Shown here: positions 43,150 through 51,593 of the stretch, piece by piece
How the letters are laid out: the number at the start of each line of letters is the position of its first letter
Numbering within the stretch: the first letter of the stretch is position 1
DNA from: Alkalispirochaeta americana
GTDB lineage: Bacteria > Spirochaetota > Spirochaetia > DSM-27196 > Alkalispirochaetaceae
DNA length: 64,000 bases
Reading direction: 5' to 3'
Assembly (NCBI RefSeq): GCF_900156105.1
Contig: NZ_FTMS01000008.1
Coordinates: forward strand, 98,527 to 162,526
Made by a program: the position numbers and the translations under genes
The notes under the pieces: generated by a model
Databases searched by the model: none
What the model was told of the DNA's origin: nothing
What the model saw: the letters and a program-made list of their open reading frames with translations, nothing else

Positions 43150-44961
43150 ATGGCAGAAATAGCAGACTGGATTGCAGCCCAGGCTCCTGTCCTTGAGAGA
43201 ACCCTCACGGTACAGGAACTGAAAACCATATGTACCGATCTGACCGGACATCCCGGAAAAGGAACGAAGCAGGAGTTGCTCGAGCGACTGCTGGAATTCC
43301 TCTCCTTTAAAGATTCCCAAAAAGTCTTTAACTCCTGGTTCAAGAGCAGCCCCACATACTTTCAGGCTGCTCTGGAACAGGCAGCCTTCCGGGATTATAT
43401 CGCTATTCACGATATTCCCGAGCTTCGCTCGATCGATGTGATCACTCATCGTGATGCCTACAGGACCAGCTACGAGATGAACCCCAAGTTATCCCTGGGC
43501 ATGTTCACCCCCTGCACAGATGCCTTTATCGGGCTGAAACCGGGGCTCAGAGCGATCTTCATGCACTGGCTTCCCAAACCTGAGCAGTTTCCACTACGGC
43601 CGCAGGAAGACCAGTCCCCTGAATCTGTCTGGTCCAACGAACATGCTCTGGGCGAGTCCATCCCCCTTCTGTTCAAGGCCTTGGACAAATACCTTCAGGA
43701 ACAGGAGGATCTGGAGAAGGTCTGCCGAAAGGGCCTGAACAAAAGCCAGATCAAGTCGGTACGGGCTGTCTGCGCCCAGAGGCCATTCCCCCAAGGCCAG
43801 ACGATCAACCTGGATCCAATCAATGTACTGGCCCGCTTCCTTCCTTTTTTTGATTGGGATAGTGCGACACGACCACAACGCATTCAGGACAGAATCAAGC
43901 AGTTGGTGAACAACTTTTTTGCAACTCAACTACCGGAAGACGCCGATCCCATGCTGGCCTACCACCACAGCGGTATGTATGAATACGACGTGATCACCTC
44001 ACACCTGTCACGCATGACCGGAAAACCGGTATACCCCAGTCATCTATGGTTTTCTCCGCCCTCACGACACTACACTCACGAGCTTCTACTCACCATCGCC
44101 AAAGAACAAAAGTGGCATGATATCGAACAGACTCTCTTGGGCATGGAAATGCAAGACCTTGAGATATCTTGCCTCCCGGCGGACGTCCTTCAAACCCTCC
44201 GCTACAAGGCAACAGCGATCAATATCAGGAACTACACTCTCTCATCACCGGATTATTATCATTACCTTCACCCCTACCAGATTTTCAAGCGCCATCTCCT
44301 GGACGCCCCCGCCATGAAGGCCTACTGCTACCTTATGGCAACCCTGGGAGTTCTGGAGATAGCCGAAACAACGCCCGCCCGCCCGGTGACTCACCGGGAC
44401 AAGATGCTCCCGGTGAGTCCCTATGACGCGCTCAAGGCCATCAGGGTAACTGATTTTGGCCGCTGGTGCCTGGGGTTACAGGATGAAAGACCGGAAATCG
44501 CACGCCCCGAATTCGAGGCTCTGGCCGACCGGGATTTACTTCTTGTTACACTCAAGGGAACATCGCTGGAACGCCGGTTGTTCCTGGACGACATCGGTGA
44601 AAAATTGGGAGAAGACCGCTACCGGATCACCCCCGGTAGTTTTATCGGGAAATGCACATCCACCGCAGATATTCGGGAAAGAATAGACCTCTTTCACCAC
44701 CTGATTGATCAGGAGCCGGCTCCCCATTGGGAAAGCTTCTTTGTCAACCTTCTCGAACGGGCTCGGGCATTCTCCGACCACGAAGAATGCACCCTCTTCT
44801 CCCTGCCCGACGATCCTGATCTGCGAAGACTCCTCTCGACAGACCGGAAACTCTCGTCAATGGCGTTTCGGGCCGAGAAGGGCCACCTGGCTGTTCCCAA
44901 GAGCCAGATAAAGAAGTTCCTGAAGCTGATCCAGGATGCGGGGTACCTGCCGCCCTTGTAG
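43150..44961 (+). CDS. Unknown protein coupled to the SNF2 ATPase, SAP-like N-terminus
   Basis: 603 residues, not a family I can name. Residues about 18-50 (LTVQELKTICTDLTGHPGKG, then TKQELLERLLEFL) look like a SAP DNA-binding helix-turn-helix. The centre is helical. The last 150 residues resemble the end of XPB-N/helicase-associated proteins: a winged-helix-like stretch, then DLRRLLSTDRKLSSMAFRAE and a closing LAVPKSQIKKFLKLIQDAGY, the form by which such proteins end. With the SNF2 engine next to it, a DNA-bound partner or target selector is the best guess. There are no ATPase motifs of its own. The stop-to-start gap of three bases implies coupled translation. Confidence 0.75.
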   Translation: MAEIADWIAAQAPVLERTLTVQELKTICTDLTGHPGKGTKQELLERLLEFLSFKDSQKVFNSWFKSSPTYFQAALEQAAFRDYIAIHDIPELRSIDVITHRDAYRTSYEMNPKLSLGMFTPCTDAFIGLKPGLRAIFMHWLPKPEQFPLRPQEDQSPESVWSNEHALGESIPLLFKALDKYLQEQEDLEKVCRKGLNKSQIKSVRAVCAQRPFPQGQTINLDPINVLARFLPFFDWDSATRPQRIQDRIKQLVNNFFATQLPEDADPMLAYHHSGMYEYDVITSHLSRMTGKPVYPSHLWFSPPSRHYTHELLLTIAKEQKWHDIEQTLLGMEMQDLEISCLPADVLQTLRYKATAINIRNYTLSSPDYYHYLHPYQIFKRHLLDAPAMKAYCYLMATLGVLEIAETTPARPVTHRDKMLPVSPYDALKAIRVTDFGRWCLGLQDERPEIARPEFEALADRDLLLVTLKGTSLERRLFLDDIGEKLGEDRYRITPGSFIGKCTSTADIRERIDLFHHLIDQEPAPHWESFFVNLLERARAFSDHEECTLFSLPDDPDLRRLLSTDRKLSSMAFRAEKGHLAVPKSQIKKFLKLIQDAGYLPPL

Positions 44962-45002
44962 CGGTTGTATTCACCCCGGGATTTCCCTAGACTGAACCAG
45001 GC

Positions 45003-45770
45003 ATGATCACGCTCTATTTTTCAGGGACGGGCAACTCCCGTTTTGTTGCCGAGACCTTCTCCCGGCAGACCGGTGGGGCCTGTCACTCCATAGAAGAGCC
45101 TCTTCATTTTGCGTCGCTCCTGGCCCGGCAGGAGACGATCTGCTTTTGTTACCCCGTCTATGGATCCTGCGTACCCCCGATCCTGCGCGACTTCGTTCTG
45201 CTCCACCGGGAGTCCCTGGAGGAGAAAAAGCTGGTGATCCTGGCCACGCAGTTTCTCTTTTCCGGCGATGGGGCCAGGGCCTTTACCGACCTGCTTCGGG
45301 GAACCCCTTGCCAGATCATCTACGCCGATCACATCACCATGCCCAATAATATCTGCAATTTTTTTCTCTTTCCCGCAAAAGACGCGAGCCGTTGCGCCCG
45401 GCGGCTACGGTCGGCACAGAAGCGGGTGACCCGCGCCGTGGAGTGTCTGGAATCAGGCGTTGTTCGCAGACGAGGCTTCTCTGGGGCATCACGCATCCTG
45501 GGGCTCCTGACCCAGCGCCTGTGGTTCCAGCGCATTGAGGATGCAGCAAGCCAGGACGTTCGCGTTGCGAACTCCTGCACCGGCTGCGGACTGTGCGTGC
45601 GGGTCTGCCCCAGGGAGAACCTCTTCCTGACCACCGATTCTGGACCTGCCAGGGTGGACCAGCGAGGGCGCTGCACCCTCTGCTACCGTTGCGTAAACAT
45701 GTGCCCCGAGATGGCAATTACAGTCCTGTGGCACAGCCCCGTTCGACGGCAGTACCACGGACCTGAGTGA
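45003..45770 (+). CDS. EFR1-type flavodoxin/ferredoxin fusion
   Basis: 255 residues. The N-terminus is a flavodoxin-like FMN-binding fold (ITLYFSGTGNSRFVAETFSR, with the SGTGNSR phosphate loop; YPVYGSCVPP is the second loop). The C-terminus has two [4Fe-4S] motifs, CTGCGLCVRVCP and CTLCYRCVNMCP. This matches EFR1-family electron-transfer proteins of anaerobes, which shuttle low-potential electrons; the partner enzyme is unknown. The start follows the SAP-like gene by 41 bases. A fused flavodoxin-ferredoxin points to an anaerobic or facultative lifestyle. Confidence 0.9.
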   Translation: MITLYFSGTGNSRFVAETFSRQTGGACHSIEEPLHFASLLARQETICFCYPVYGSCVPPILRDFVLLHRESLEEKKLVILATQFLFSGDGARAFTDLLRGTPCQIIYADHITMPNNICNFFLFPAKDASRCARRLRSAQKRVTRAVECLESGVVRRRGFSGASRILGLLTQRLWFQRIEDAASQDVRVANSCTGCGLCVRVCPRENLFLTTDSGPARVDQRGRCTLCYRCVNMCPEMAITVLWHSPVRRQYHGPE

Positions 45771-45802
45771 TCGGGAATACCCGGCCCCTTACCCTGCGCC
45801 TT

Positions 45803-46801
45803 CTACCACAGATGGTGGATCGATGGCCGGATATACTGATTGTATATCCCCGCTACCACCTCCATCTCCTGCGCAGCAAGGGGCTCCGCCTGAACAGCCC
45901 GGACGTTTCGCTGAACCTGCTCGGGCTTTGATGCTCCAGGAATGATGCAACTAACCTGATCAAACATGAGAATCCACCTGAGAGCAACTGCGGCGAGATC
46001 TTCCCGTTGGGGCAACGCCTTCTTGAGCTCTTCCACAGCCTTCAGGGCTATGTCGTAATCTACCCCGCTGAAGGTTTCCCCCTTGTCAAAGGTAGCGCCA
46101 TCACGATTAAAGGACCGGTGATCCTGGGGGTGAAAGCTGGTCCGGGCGGTATACTTTCCTGCAAGAAGACCGCTGGCCAGGGGAACCCGCACAATTATTC
46201 CGACATCCTTTTTTTGGGCTTCCTGGAAAAACGCTTCTGCCGGTTTCTGGCGGAACATGTTGAAGATAATCTGCACCGACGAAACGTTGGGGTACTGCAC
46301 GGCCGTCATGGCCTCTTCGATTTTCTCGACGCTGACGCCCAGGTTTCTGATCTTTCCTTCCTTTTGCAAATCCTCAAACAAACCGAATATCTCGGGCCGG
46401 CTGTACACCGGAGTGGGCGGGCAATGGAGCTGGATCAGATCGAGTGTTTCCAGACCGGTGTTTCTGAGACTCTCCTCAACGTGAAGCCGGAGCGTTTTGG
46501 GAGTATAATTTTCGTCGGTGTGGGGATCAATCCGCCGCCCGCACTTGGTGGCAAACCGTATATCTTCCTTCCCGCCCCTGTTTCGCTGCCTGACCACCCG
46601 GGCTACGGCGGCCTCGCTTTTTCCGTCGTCATAGACATCGGCAGTGTCCAGGAAGTTCACCCCTTCGTCGATTGCGGCATTGATTATGTTCTCGGCCACC
46701 TTGTCATCAAAGGCCTGGCCCCAGCCACCACCAACCTGCCATGTTCCAAGGGACACTTCCGAGACGGTGTAGCCTGTTTTTCCCAGTGTTCTGTACTTCA
46801 T
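45803..46801 (-). CDS. Aldo/keto reductase
   Basis: 332 residues, (beta/alpha)8 NADPH-dependent oxidoreductase. The catalytic tetrad is visible: Asp and Tyr in FLDTADVYDDGKSE, Lys in FATKCGRR and His in LIQLHCPP. The NADP-binding end is seen as IIPGASKPEQVQRNV. It reduces aldehydes or ketones; the natural substrate is not clear. The start MKYRTLGKTG is the normal family N-terminus; the frame is open further upstream but would run into the MCP gene. The gene lies 31 bases after the end of that MCP gene on the same strand. Confidence 0.92.
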   Translation of the reverse strand: MKYRTLGKTGYTVSEVSLGTWQVGGGWGQAFDDKVAENIINAAIDEGVNFLDTADVYDDGKSEAAVARVVRQRNRGGKEDIRFATKCGRRIDPHTDENYTPKTLRLHVEESLRNTGLETLDLIQLHCPPTPVYSRPEIFGLFEDLQKEGKIRNLGVSVEKIEEAMTAVQYPNVSSVQIIFNMFRQKPAEAFFQEAQKKDVGIIVRVPLASGLLAGKYTARTSFHPQDHRSFNRDGATFDKGETFSGVDYDIALKAVEELKKALPQREDLAAVALRWILMFDQVSCIIPGASKPEQVQRNVRAVQAEPLAAQEMEVVAGIYNQYIRPSIHHLW

Positions 46802-46832
46802 AGCCCCATGATACCCGGAACGCAGAGATCCA

Positions 46833-48836
46833 TCACCTGCTGTCGGAATTTTCGTCACGAGCCAGAGCAATTCCCAGAACCTTTTGGGAAGCGTTTCGAT
46901 CTGCTGGCTCGAGTTTCCCCTCCTGTTGCTCCCGAAGCTTGAAGTAGGAAATGGACCGCTCCAGTGAACGGGCCTGCTCCAGAAGCTCGTCTGCTGCCGT
47001 GGAAAGACCCTCGACCTGGGCTGTCTGTTCCTCGGCTGTTGCAGCCAGCTCTTCTGAAGATGCAGCAGTCTGCTGTATTACCTCGTCCAACTGGTTCACT
47101 GCTGCGTTCACCTGACTCGTCCCGGTATTCATCTCCCGACTTGTAGCGGCAATCTCCTGGACCAGCTCGGCCGTACGCTGGATGTTTGGAACCATTTCGT
47201 CCAGTTTGCCACCGGCCTTTTCGGCTACCTGCACCGAACGCCCGCTCAACTCGCTGATCTCCCTGGCGGCAGCCGCCGAGTTTTCTGCCAGCTTGCGAAC
47301 CTGGGAGGCGACCACGGCGAACCCCTTGCCGTGCTCGCCGGCCCGGGCCGCTTCAATTGCAGCATTCAGGGAAAGCATATTCGTTTCCCGGGCAATATCC
47401 TCGATAATACTCACCTTTTCAGCGATCTGCTTCATCGCCTCCACGGTTTCCCGCATGGCATGCCCGCTTTCCTCGGCGTTCGCTGAAGATTGTCGGGCAA
47501 TCTGCTCCGTGGCGTTGGCGTTATCCGAACTTTGCTGCACGCTGGCAGCCATCTCCTCCATCGAGGCGGAAACTTCCTCGGCCGAGGCAGCCTGCTCGGT
47601 AGACCCTTGAGACAGCTGTTGCGACATCTCCGATATGGCGCTGGATCCTCGGGCAAGTTCCTGACCAGACAGGCTGATACTCTGACTGGTAGCGGTTAGC
47701 TCCACCGCCCCCTGGTTGATCCCCACCACCACAGACTGGATGTTGTCCTGTATTTTCTCGAAAGCCCGCGCCAGCGCGCCAAGCTCATCGCGGCGATGCA
47801 AAAACTTCTGTTGATACTCGGTTGTCAAGTCTCTGGTCATGTCTCCCGAAGCGTATTCCTCGGCCTGGGCAACGTAGTCACGCAGAACCGTTACAAAACG
47901 CCGGGAAAAGACCAGGATCACCAGCAGGATACCACCGGTAGCGACCAAGATGCTGAGTGCAATAATCTGTACGAGCCGTACCACCGGAGCGTTGATATCG
48001 GCATGAGGTAAAAGATACGCCACGGACCACCCGGACCCACCCGGAACTGGACGATAAACCGCCCGAAAGCGTTGCCCCTGGGGTGAGGTATAATCCCTTG
48101 TTCCCCCACGGCCGGCCAGAAGATCCCGGGCGATCGCATCCATTCCCTGATACCCCTGGGCGTCGGTAAGGTTAAGGTTCATCCGAACCTCGGCTCGGGA
48201 ATCGCCAATGACCAGGCCGGACCCATCCACGACAGACCCCATGCCGTCACGACCGAACCGCATCTCTCCCGCCAGCTCACTCAAACCAGTCAGCGTGACC
48301 GAAGCACCCATGATTCCCACAACCTCACCATCGCGGTTTCGCACCTCGTGGGCCACGGGAGCGATGGCGTTTCCTGTGGCGGCACTGATCACCCCGTCGC
48401 TAACCGACGAGGCGTTACCCCGCTGAAAGATCGCCTGAACGTAGTCGCGGTGCATAAGGTTTCCCGTGAGGCCACCGCTGGTGATGAAATCGCCCTCGAG
48501 ATTCACAAAATAGATGTTCTCGTGGTCCGGGTGTATCTGATCGTGGCGCAACCTCAAGTCCCGGGCTATCACATCGAAATCGGCATCAGAAATGATCACC
48601 CGCTGACTCATGGTGCGGACGTTCTCTACATGACCGGCCAGCCAGCGCCCCACCTCGGCCGTTCGTGCTTCCACAATTTGCGTTGCCATCTCTTCCACGG
48701 TCTCTTGCTGGGTTTTGGCGACCTGCCAGACCATGAACAGCGAGACCAGCATCAGGAGCCCGATCGAGATCCCTCCAAAAAGAGTCATAAAAAGTCCCTG
48801 AAGAGACCGGAAGCCCGCCATCTTCTTTGTATTCAT
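46833..48836 (-). CDS. Methyl-accepting chemotaxis protein 2
   Basis: 667 residues. A first membrane helix ([20 protein letters not shown]) is followed by a double-Cache periplasmic domain (about 55-280, with [20 protein letters not shown] and [20 protein letters not shown]), a second helix ([20 protein letters not shown]), HAMP and a signalling coiled coil with [20 protein letters not shown]. dCache_1 receptors commonly bind amino acids or other small ligands. The ATG follows GAGGGTAACGG. The 5' flank holds a 9-bp tandem repeat 46 bases ahead of the start codon. Confidence 0.92.
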   Translation of the reverse strand: MNTKKMAGFRSLQGLFMTLFGGISIGLLMLVSLFMVWQVAKTQQETVEEMATQIVEARTAEVGRWLAGHVENVRTMSQRVIISDADFDVIARDLRLRHDQIHPDHENIYFVNLEGDFITSGGLTGNLMHRDYVQAIFQRGNASSVSDGVISAATGNAIAPVAHEVRNRDGEVVGIMGASVTLTGLSELAGEMRFGRDGMGSVVDGSGLVIGDSRAEVRMNLNLTDAQGYQGMDAIARDLLAGRGGTRDYTSPQGQRFRAVYRPVPGGSGWSVAYLLPHADINAPVVRLVQIIALSILVATGGILLVILVFSRRFVTVLRDYVAQAEEYASGDMTRDLTTEYQQKFLHRRDELGALARAFEKIQDNIQSVVVGINQGAVELTATSQSISLSGQELARGSSAISEMSQQLSQGSTEQAASAEEVSASMEEMAASVQQSSDNANATEQIARQSSANAEESGHAMRETVEAMKQIAEKVSIIEDIARETNMLSLNAAIEAARAGEHGKGFAVVASQVRKLAENSAAAAREISELSGRSVQVAEKAGGKLDEMVPNIQRTAELVQEIAATSREMNTGTSQVNAAVNQLDEVIQQTAASSEELAATAEEQTAQVEGLSTAADELLEQARSLERSISYFKLREQQEGKLEPADRNASQKVLGIALARDENSDSR

Positions 48837-48882
48837 TCCGTTACCCTCTATGAAAATAGTACGCGATACAGCAGGGGTATGC

Positions 48883-48917
48883 CAGGAAAAGCAGGAAAAG
48901 CAGGAAAAGCAGGAAAA
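48883..48917. repeat. 9-bp tandem repeat in the MCP upstream region
   Basis: CAGGAAAAG is repeated three times and then continues for eight bases of a fourth copy. It is 46-81 bases upstream of the second MCP's start codon, ahead of a TACTAT box near 48860, so a change in copy number would alter the promoter spacing. Confidence 0.85.
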
Positions 48918-48967
48918 TTTTAAAATGCAAACTGAATCAGCAGCTCGGGGTTCAGGTCAAAGGATCA

Positions 48968-48997
48968 CCCGCTCCTGCCACACAGGCAGCGAGCGGG
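48968..48997 (-). terminator. Strong hairpin in the MCP-tctA remnant interval
   Basis: CCCGCT and CTGCC pair with GGCAG and AGCGGG around a short loop, leaving an internal G mismatch. On the minus strand it follows the tctA remnant, so it may be the former terminator of that gene. Confidence 0.5.
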
Positions 48998-49035
48998 CGT
49001 GGACCATCCGGGTCAGATAAGGGGTCGCTCATCCT

Positions 49036-49345
49036 TCTTCGGTACTATCTCCGGGAACAGGCCCGGGAGGTATCAATTTCGTTTTCTGCTCGAGCCGTTT
49101 AAAGAGAACCGTCAGGGCAAGACTTATCACGGTGTGCTGCAATATAAACATGAAATATTGGATACAAAGAGCCCGATAAATATTGCATACACCAGCTGAA
49201 CTTCGTTTCGGAAGAGCGACGGCCCCGGAGATATTCCGTGGGTTATAAGCCCTGCAAGAATTACAGCGGTCACGGTGTTCCCGGGAATACCCAGGGTAAT
49301 GGTGGGGATATAGGCCCCTCCCGAGGGCCACCTCCCCCGGGCCAC
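49036..49345 (-). pseudogene. tctA: tctA-type tripartite tricarboxylate transporter permease remnant
   Basis: One frame (49127-49345) reads GGAYIPTITLGIPGNTVTAV, then ILAGLITHGISPGPSLF and LVYAIFIGLFVSNI. This is a strong match to the best-conserved core of TctA permeases (G-G-x-I-P-T-L-x-L-G-I-P-G, then G-L-x-x-x-G-I-x-P-G-P). After VSNI the sequence shifts to another frame (FMFILQHTVI and onward), pointing to a frameshift. A full TctA has about 500 residues; no other part, nor tctB or tctC, is found nearby. I read this as a decayed internal fragment. Confidence 0.7.
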
Positions 49346-49416
49346 CTCACACCCATTGAAGGATGCGGGTGCCCCCTCGGGGAGGCGCGTTCTGACAGCG
49401 CAAAAGAGCTGAAGGT

Positions 49417-50805
49417 TTACAATTTGCCCTTCATGGCCGCTGCCACAGCCCTGGCAGCGGCGGAGCGCTCCGCGGAGAAATCACCAATCTCGTTATCCCT
49501 CAGAGCCCGGACATGATTACTGATAGCAACACCAAGCCTGCTGGCGTTCCGGTTCAACCTCTGGTGTTCATCCCAATCCATCGTGAAGGGCGGGAAATAA
49601 CCCATAGTACCGTCCGCTCCGGGACGGGCAATAAGATGGGGCCCCCGGATCAAGAGGATATTGTCTATTTTCTGCTTCAGTTCCGCGAAGGTTCCTATGC
49701 TTGTAATATCGTCGTCGGTTGTCTGGTTGATAAAACTAAGAGTCCTGTCCATGACAGGCCCCATCGCCTCGTATTCGCGGGCAGTCATATCCACAATGCG
49801 GTACTCGCGAGATCCCCCGTACCCATCGAGATTCAGGTTTTCTTCCCGTTCGTTGTACAGAAAGTTGTAGGCAATTGTATGGGTGTTTGTGCTTTCGTGG
49901 TTTTCAGACGCGATCACGCTACCGTTGCTCAAGTCAATGAGCGTGGCTGTAACGTTGTAGGTGTGTGTGAAGCCCCGGGTTTCTCTTCTGACAGTTTTCC
50001 CGCCCTCTACCATGGGGACATCAGAGTTATCTACTATGCTCTCGCTTTTCTTTTCTGCATCCAGGTAGATCAGAAAATCGTGACTGGAACTGAACCTTTC
50101 CCGTGCTTCCGAAAGGGAGTGATTCGCCTGGACCAGATCGATAGCCGCATAGGTTTCCTGGCTGGACAAGGTACCCTCGACCTGTTTCAGCAACTCACCG
50201 AGGGCATCGCTGTTGGCCGTGACGACGACCCTGGATACTGCCTGCTCTCTGGCTTGAGCCATCTGGTCGTTCAGATCCTGGTACCCGGGAATGGCTTCAG
50301 CGGCTTTCTCAAAGTGTTCTATGGCAATCCGGGCGTTCCCGAATCCTCCCTTGCCCAGGGCTTCAACGCCGGCAGCGTACCGTTCAGCGGCAGCGGTCTC
50401 CCGGGCTTCTGCAAGAGGCTCGGCGTAGGACTTGGTATCGAAGGCATTGCTATAGGGCGAAGCGGCCACGGCCTGGTGCATCTTCTCCAGGGTTGCGTAG
50501 ATCTTCCAGATCTCATCCCAGCGGAAAGGTTCCGAAGAGGCTTTTTTTTGTGCGATGGAGCCTTCATAGGTGGTGGTACCTGTTCGGAAGGCTTTTCCCA
50601 GCAGTTCCCGGGCTTCCTCAAAATCGGGGTTGGTCTCAAGGGCGTTGAGAGCGTGATCAACGGCCTCGGCGTACTTCCCCTGCTCGAAGGCCCTGTCGCC
50701 GGCCCGGAAGGCGCCGCCTCCTTTTGTAAACATATGAGCGCAGCTACCCAGAAGGAAAACTGCGAGAATCAGTGTTGCCAATCCAGATGTTTTTTTTGTC
50801 GTCAT
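49417..50805 (-). CDS. Lipoprotein with TPR-like N-terminal part
   Basis: 462 residues. A short basic start, a hydrophobic run and the lipobox LLGSC give a lipoprotein. Residues about 33-75 (AFRAGDRAFEQGKYAEAVDH and ALNALETNPDFEEARELLGK) look like one or two TPR-like hairpins, and more helical repeats follow (KGGFGNARIAIEHFEKAAEA). The C-terminal half (DFLIYLDAEKKSESIVDNSD, then THTYNVTATLIDLSNGSVIA) looks like a beta domain. It may scaffold envelope complexes. No family name is offered. Nearby are the ankyrin protein and a sensor kinase on the same strand. Confidence 0.72.
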   Translation of the reverse strand: MTTKKTSGLATLILAVFLLGSCAHMFTKGGGAFRAGDRAFEQGKYAEAVDHALNALETNPDFEEARELLGKAFRTGTTTYEGSIAQKKASSEPFRWDEIWKIYATLEKMHQAVAASPYSNAFDTKSYAEPLAEARETAAAERYAAGVEALGKGGFGNARIAIEHFEKAAEAIPGYQDLNDQMAQAREQAVSRVVVTANSDALGELLKQVEGTLSSQETYAAIDLVQANHSLSEARERFSSSHDFLIYLDAEKKSESIVDNSDVPMVEGGKTVRRETRGFTHTYNVTATLIDLSNGSVIASENHESTNTHTIAYNFLYNEREENLNLDGYGGSREYRIVDMTAREYEAMGPVMDRTLSFINQTTDDDITSIGTFAELKQKIDNILLIRGPHLIARPGADGTMGYFPPFTMDWDEHQRLNRNASRLGVAISNHVRALRDNEIGDFSAERSAAARAVAAAMKGKL

Positions 50806-50915
50806 CGGGTGTTTCTCCTTTTGCCGATTTCTTTTTCGTGAGTATACACACCTACTCTTAAATTAAAATTAAATGTAGCCCGTGAAAGGTGTCTGCAGGA
50901 CCGACCCTGCGGGCC

Positions 50916-51563
50916 TTACTCCGGGGGTGTCCACACTTCGAGGAGCTTGCGGAACTCCCCACGGCCTTGGCCCGCTTGGACGATGTAGTCCAGGGCGGTC
51001 AGGCCATGCTCATCCCGGAGCCGGGGATCTGCTCCGGCAAGGAGGAGTTCCTCCAAAACTCCGGGAGAATCGTTGTACCGGGCGGCGAAAAAGAGTGCAG
51101 ACCAGCCGTATTCACGCTCCTCTTCCGGGGCAGCTTCCTGAAATAATCCAAGCCCGTCAAACTGAACCATGCCGCCGGTGAACCGTGCGACACCATAGCC
51201 GGCCACCCAGGCATCCCTGGTACGACGGTCGGGATCTGCTCCGGCCTCGAGAAGAGCCGCCAGAACATCCCTGTTGGGGTTGAAGGCTGCGGCAAACATC
51301 AGAGCGTCCCAGTCGTCCAGACTGCGAGCCTCCCGGTTCTCTCCCTGCTCAAGGAGCAAGACGATTACCTCGGGGTGGTGGTTTTGCGCTGCCGCGAGCA
51401 TGAGGGGCGTCCAGTGGAAAGCGTCCCGCTCCAGGGCGTTCCGGATTGATCCAAGCTGACTCTTTATCTCCTCCGGAGTACCCGTTGCAAGGATATCCCG
51501 GGGATCAGCCCCGATTGCCAGGGTTGTCAGAACAAGGATGGCAACAAGAATCAAGCTCTTCAT
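50916..51563 (-). CDS. Exported ankyrin-repeat protein
   Basis: 215 residues. A signal peptide (KSLILVAILVLTTLAIGAD) leads into four or five ankyrin repeats: HWTPLMLAAAQNHHPEVIVL, then DALMFAAAFNPNRDVLAALL, EAGADPDRRTRD, and ALFFAARYNDSPGVLEELLL with AGADPRLRDEHGLTALDY. Ankyrin repeats bind other proteins, so this is likely a periplasmic binding adaptor. It ends 110 bases before the TPR-like lipoprotein's upstream region, and the sensor kinase lies upstream on the same strand. The partner cannot be told from the sequence. Confidence 0.85.
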   Translation of the reverse strand: MKSLILVAILVLTTLAIGADPRDILATGTPEEIKSQLGSIRNALERDAFHWTPLMLAAAQNHHPEVIVLLLEQGENREARSLDDWDALMFAAAFNPNRDVLAALLEAGADPDRRTRDAWVAGYGVARFTGGMVQFDGLGLFQEAAPEEEREYGWSALFFAARYNDSPGVLEELLLAGADPRLRDEHGLTALDYIVQAGQGRGEFRKLLEVWTPPE

Positions 51564-51593
51564 GGTCTCTGTTTCGGCACATCCCGGAACATT

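Noticed and set aside
40390..44961. Complete DISARM, BREX or Druantia defence locus
   Set aside because: No methyltransferase, PglZ, DUF1998 or other hallmark gene is present; only the SNF2 engine and one unknown partner.
48837..48882. Sigma-54 promoter ahead of the second MCP
   Set aside because: A TGGCA and a TGC are present, but their spacing is one base short of the required -24/-12 distance.
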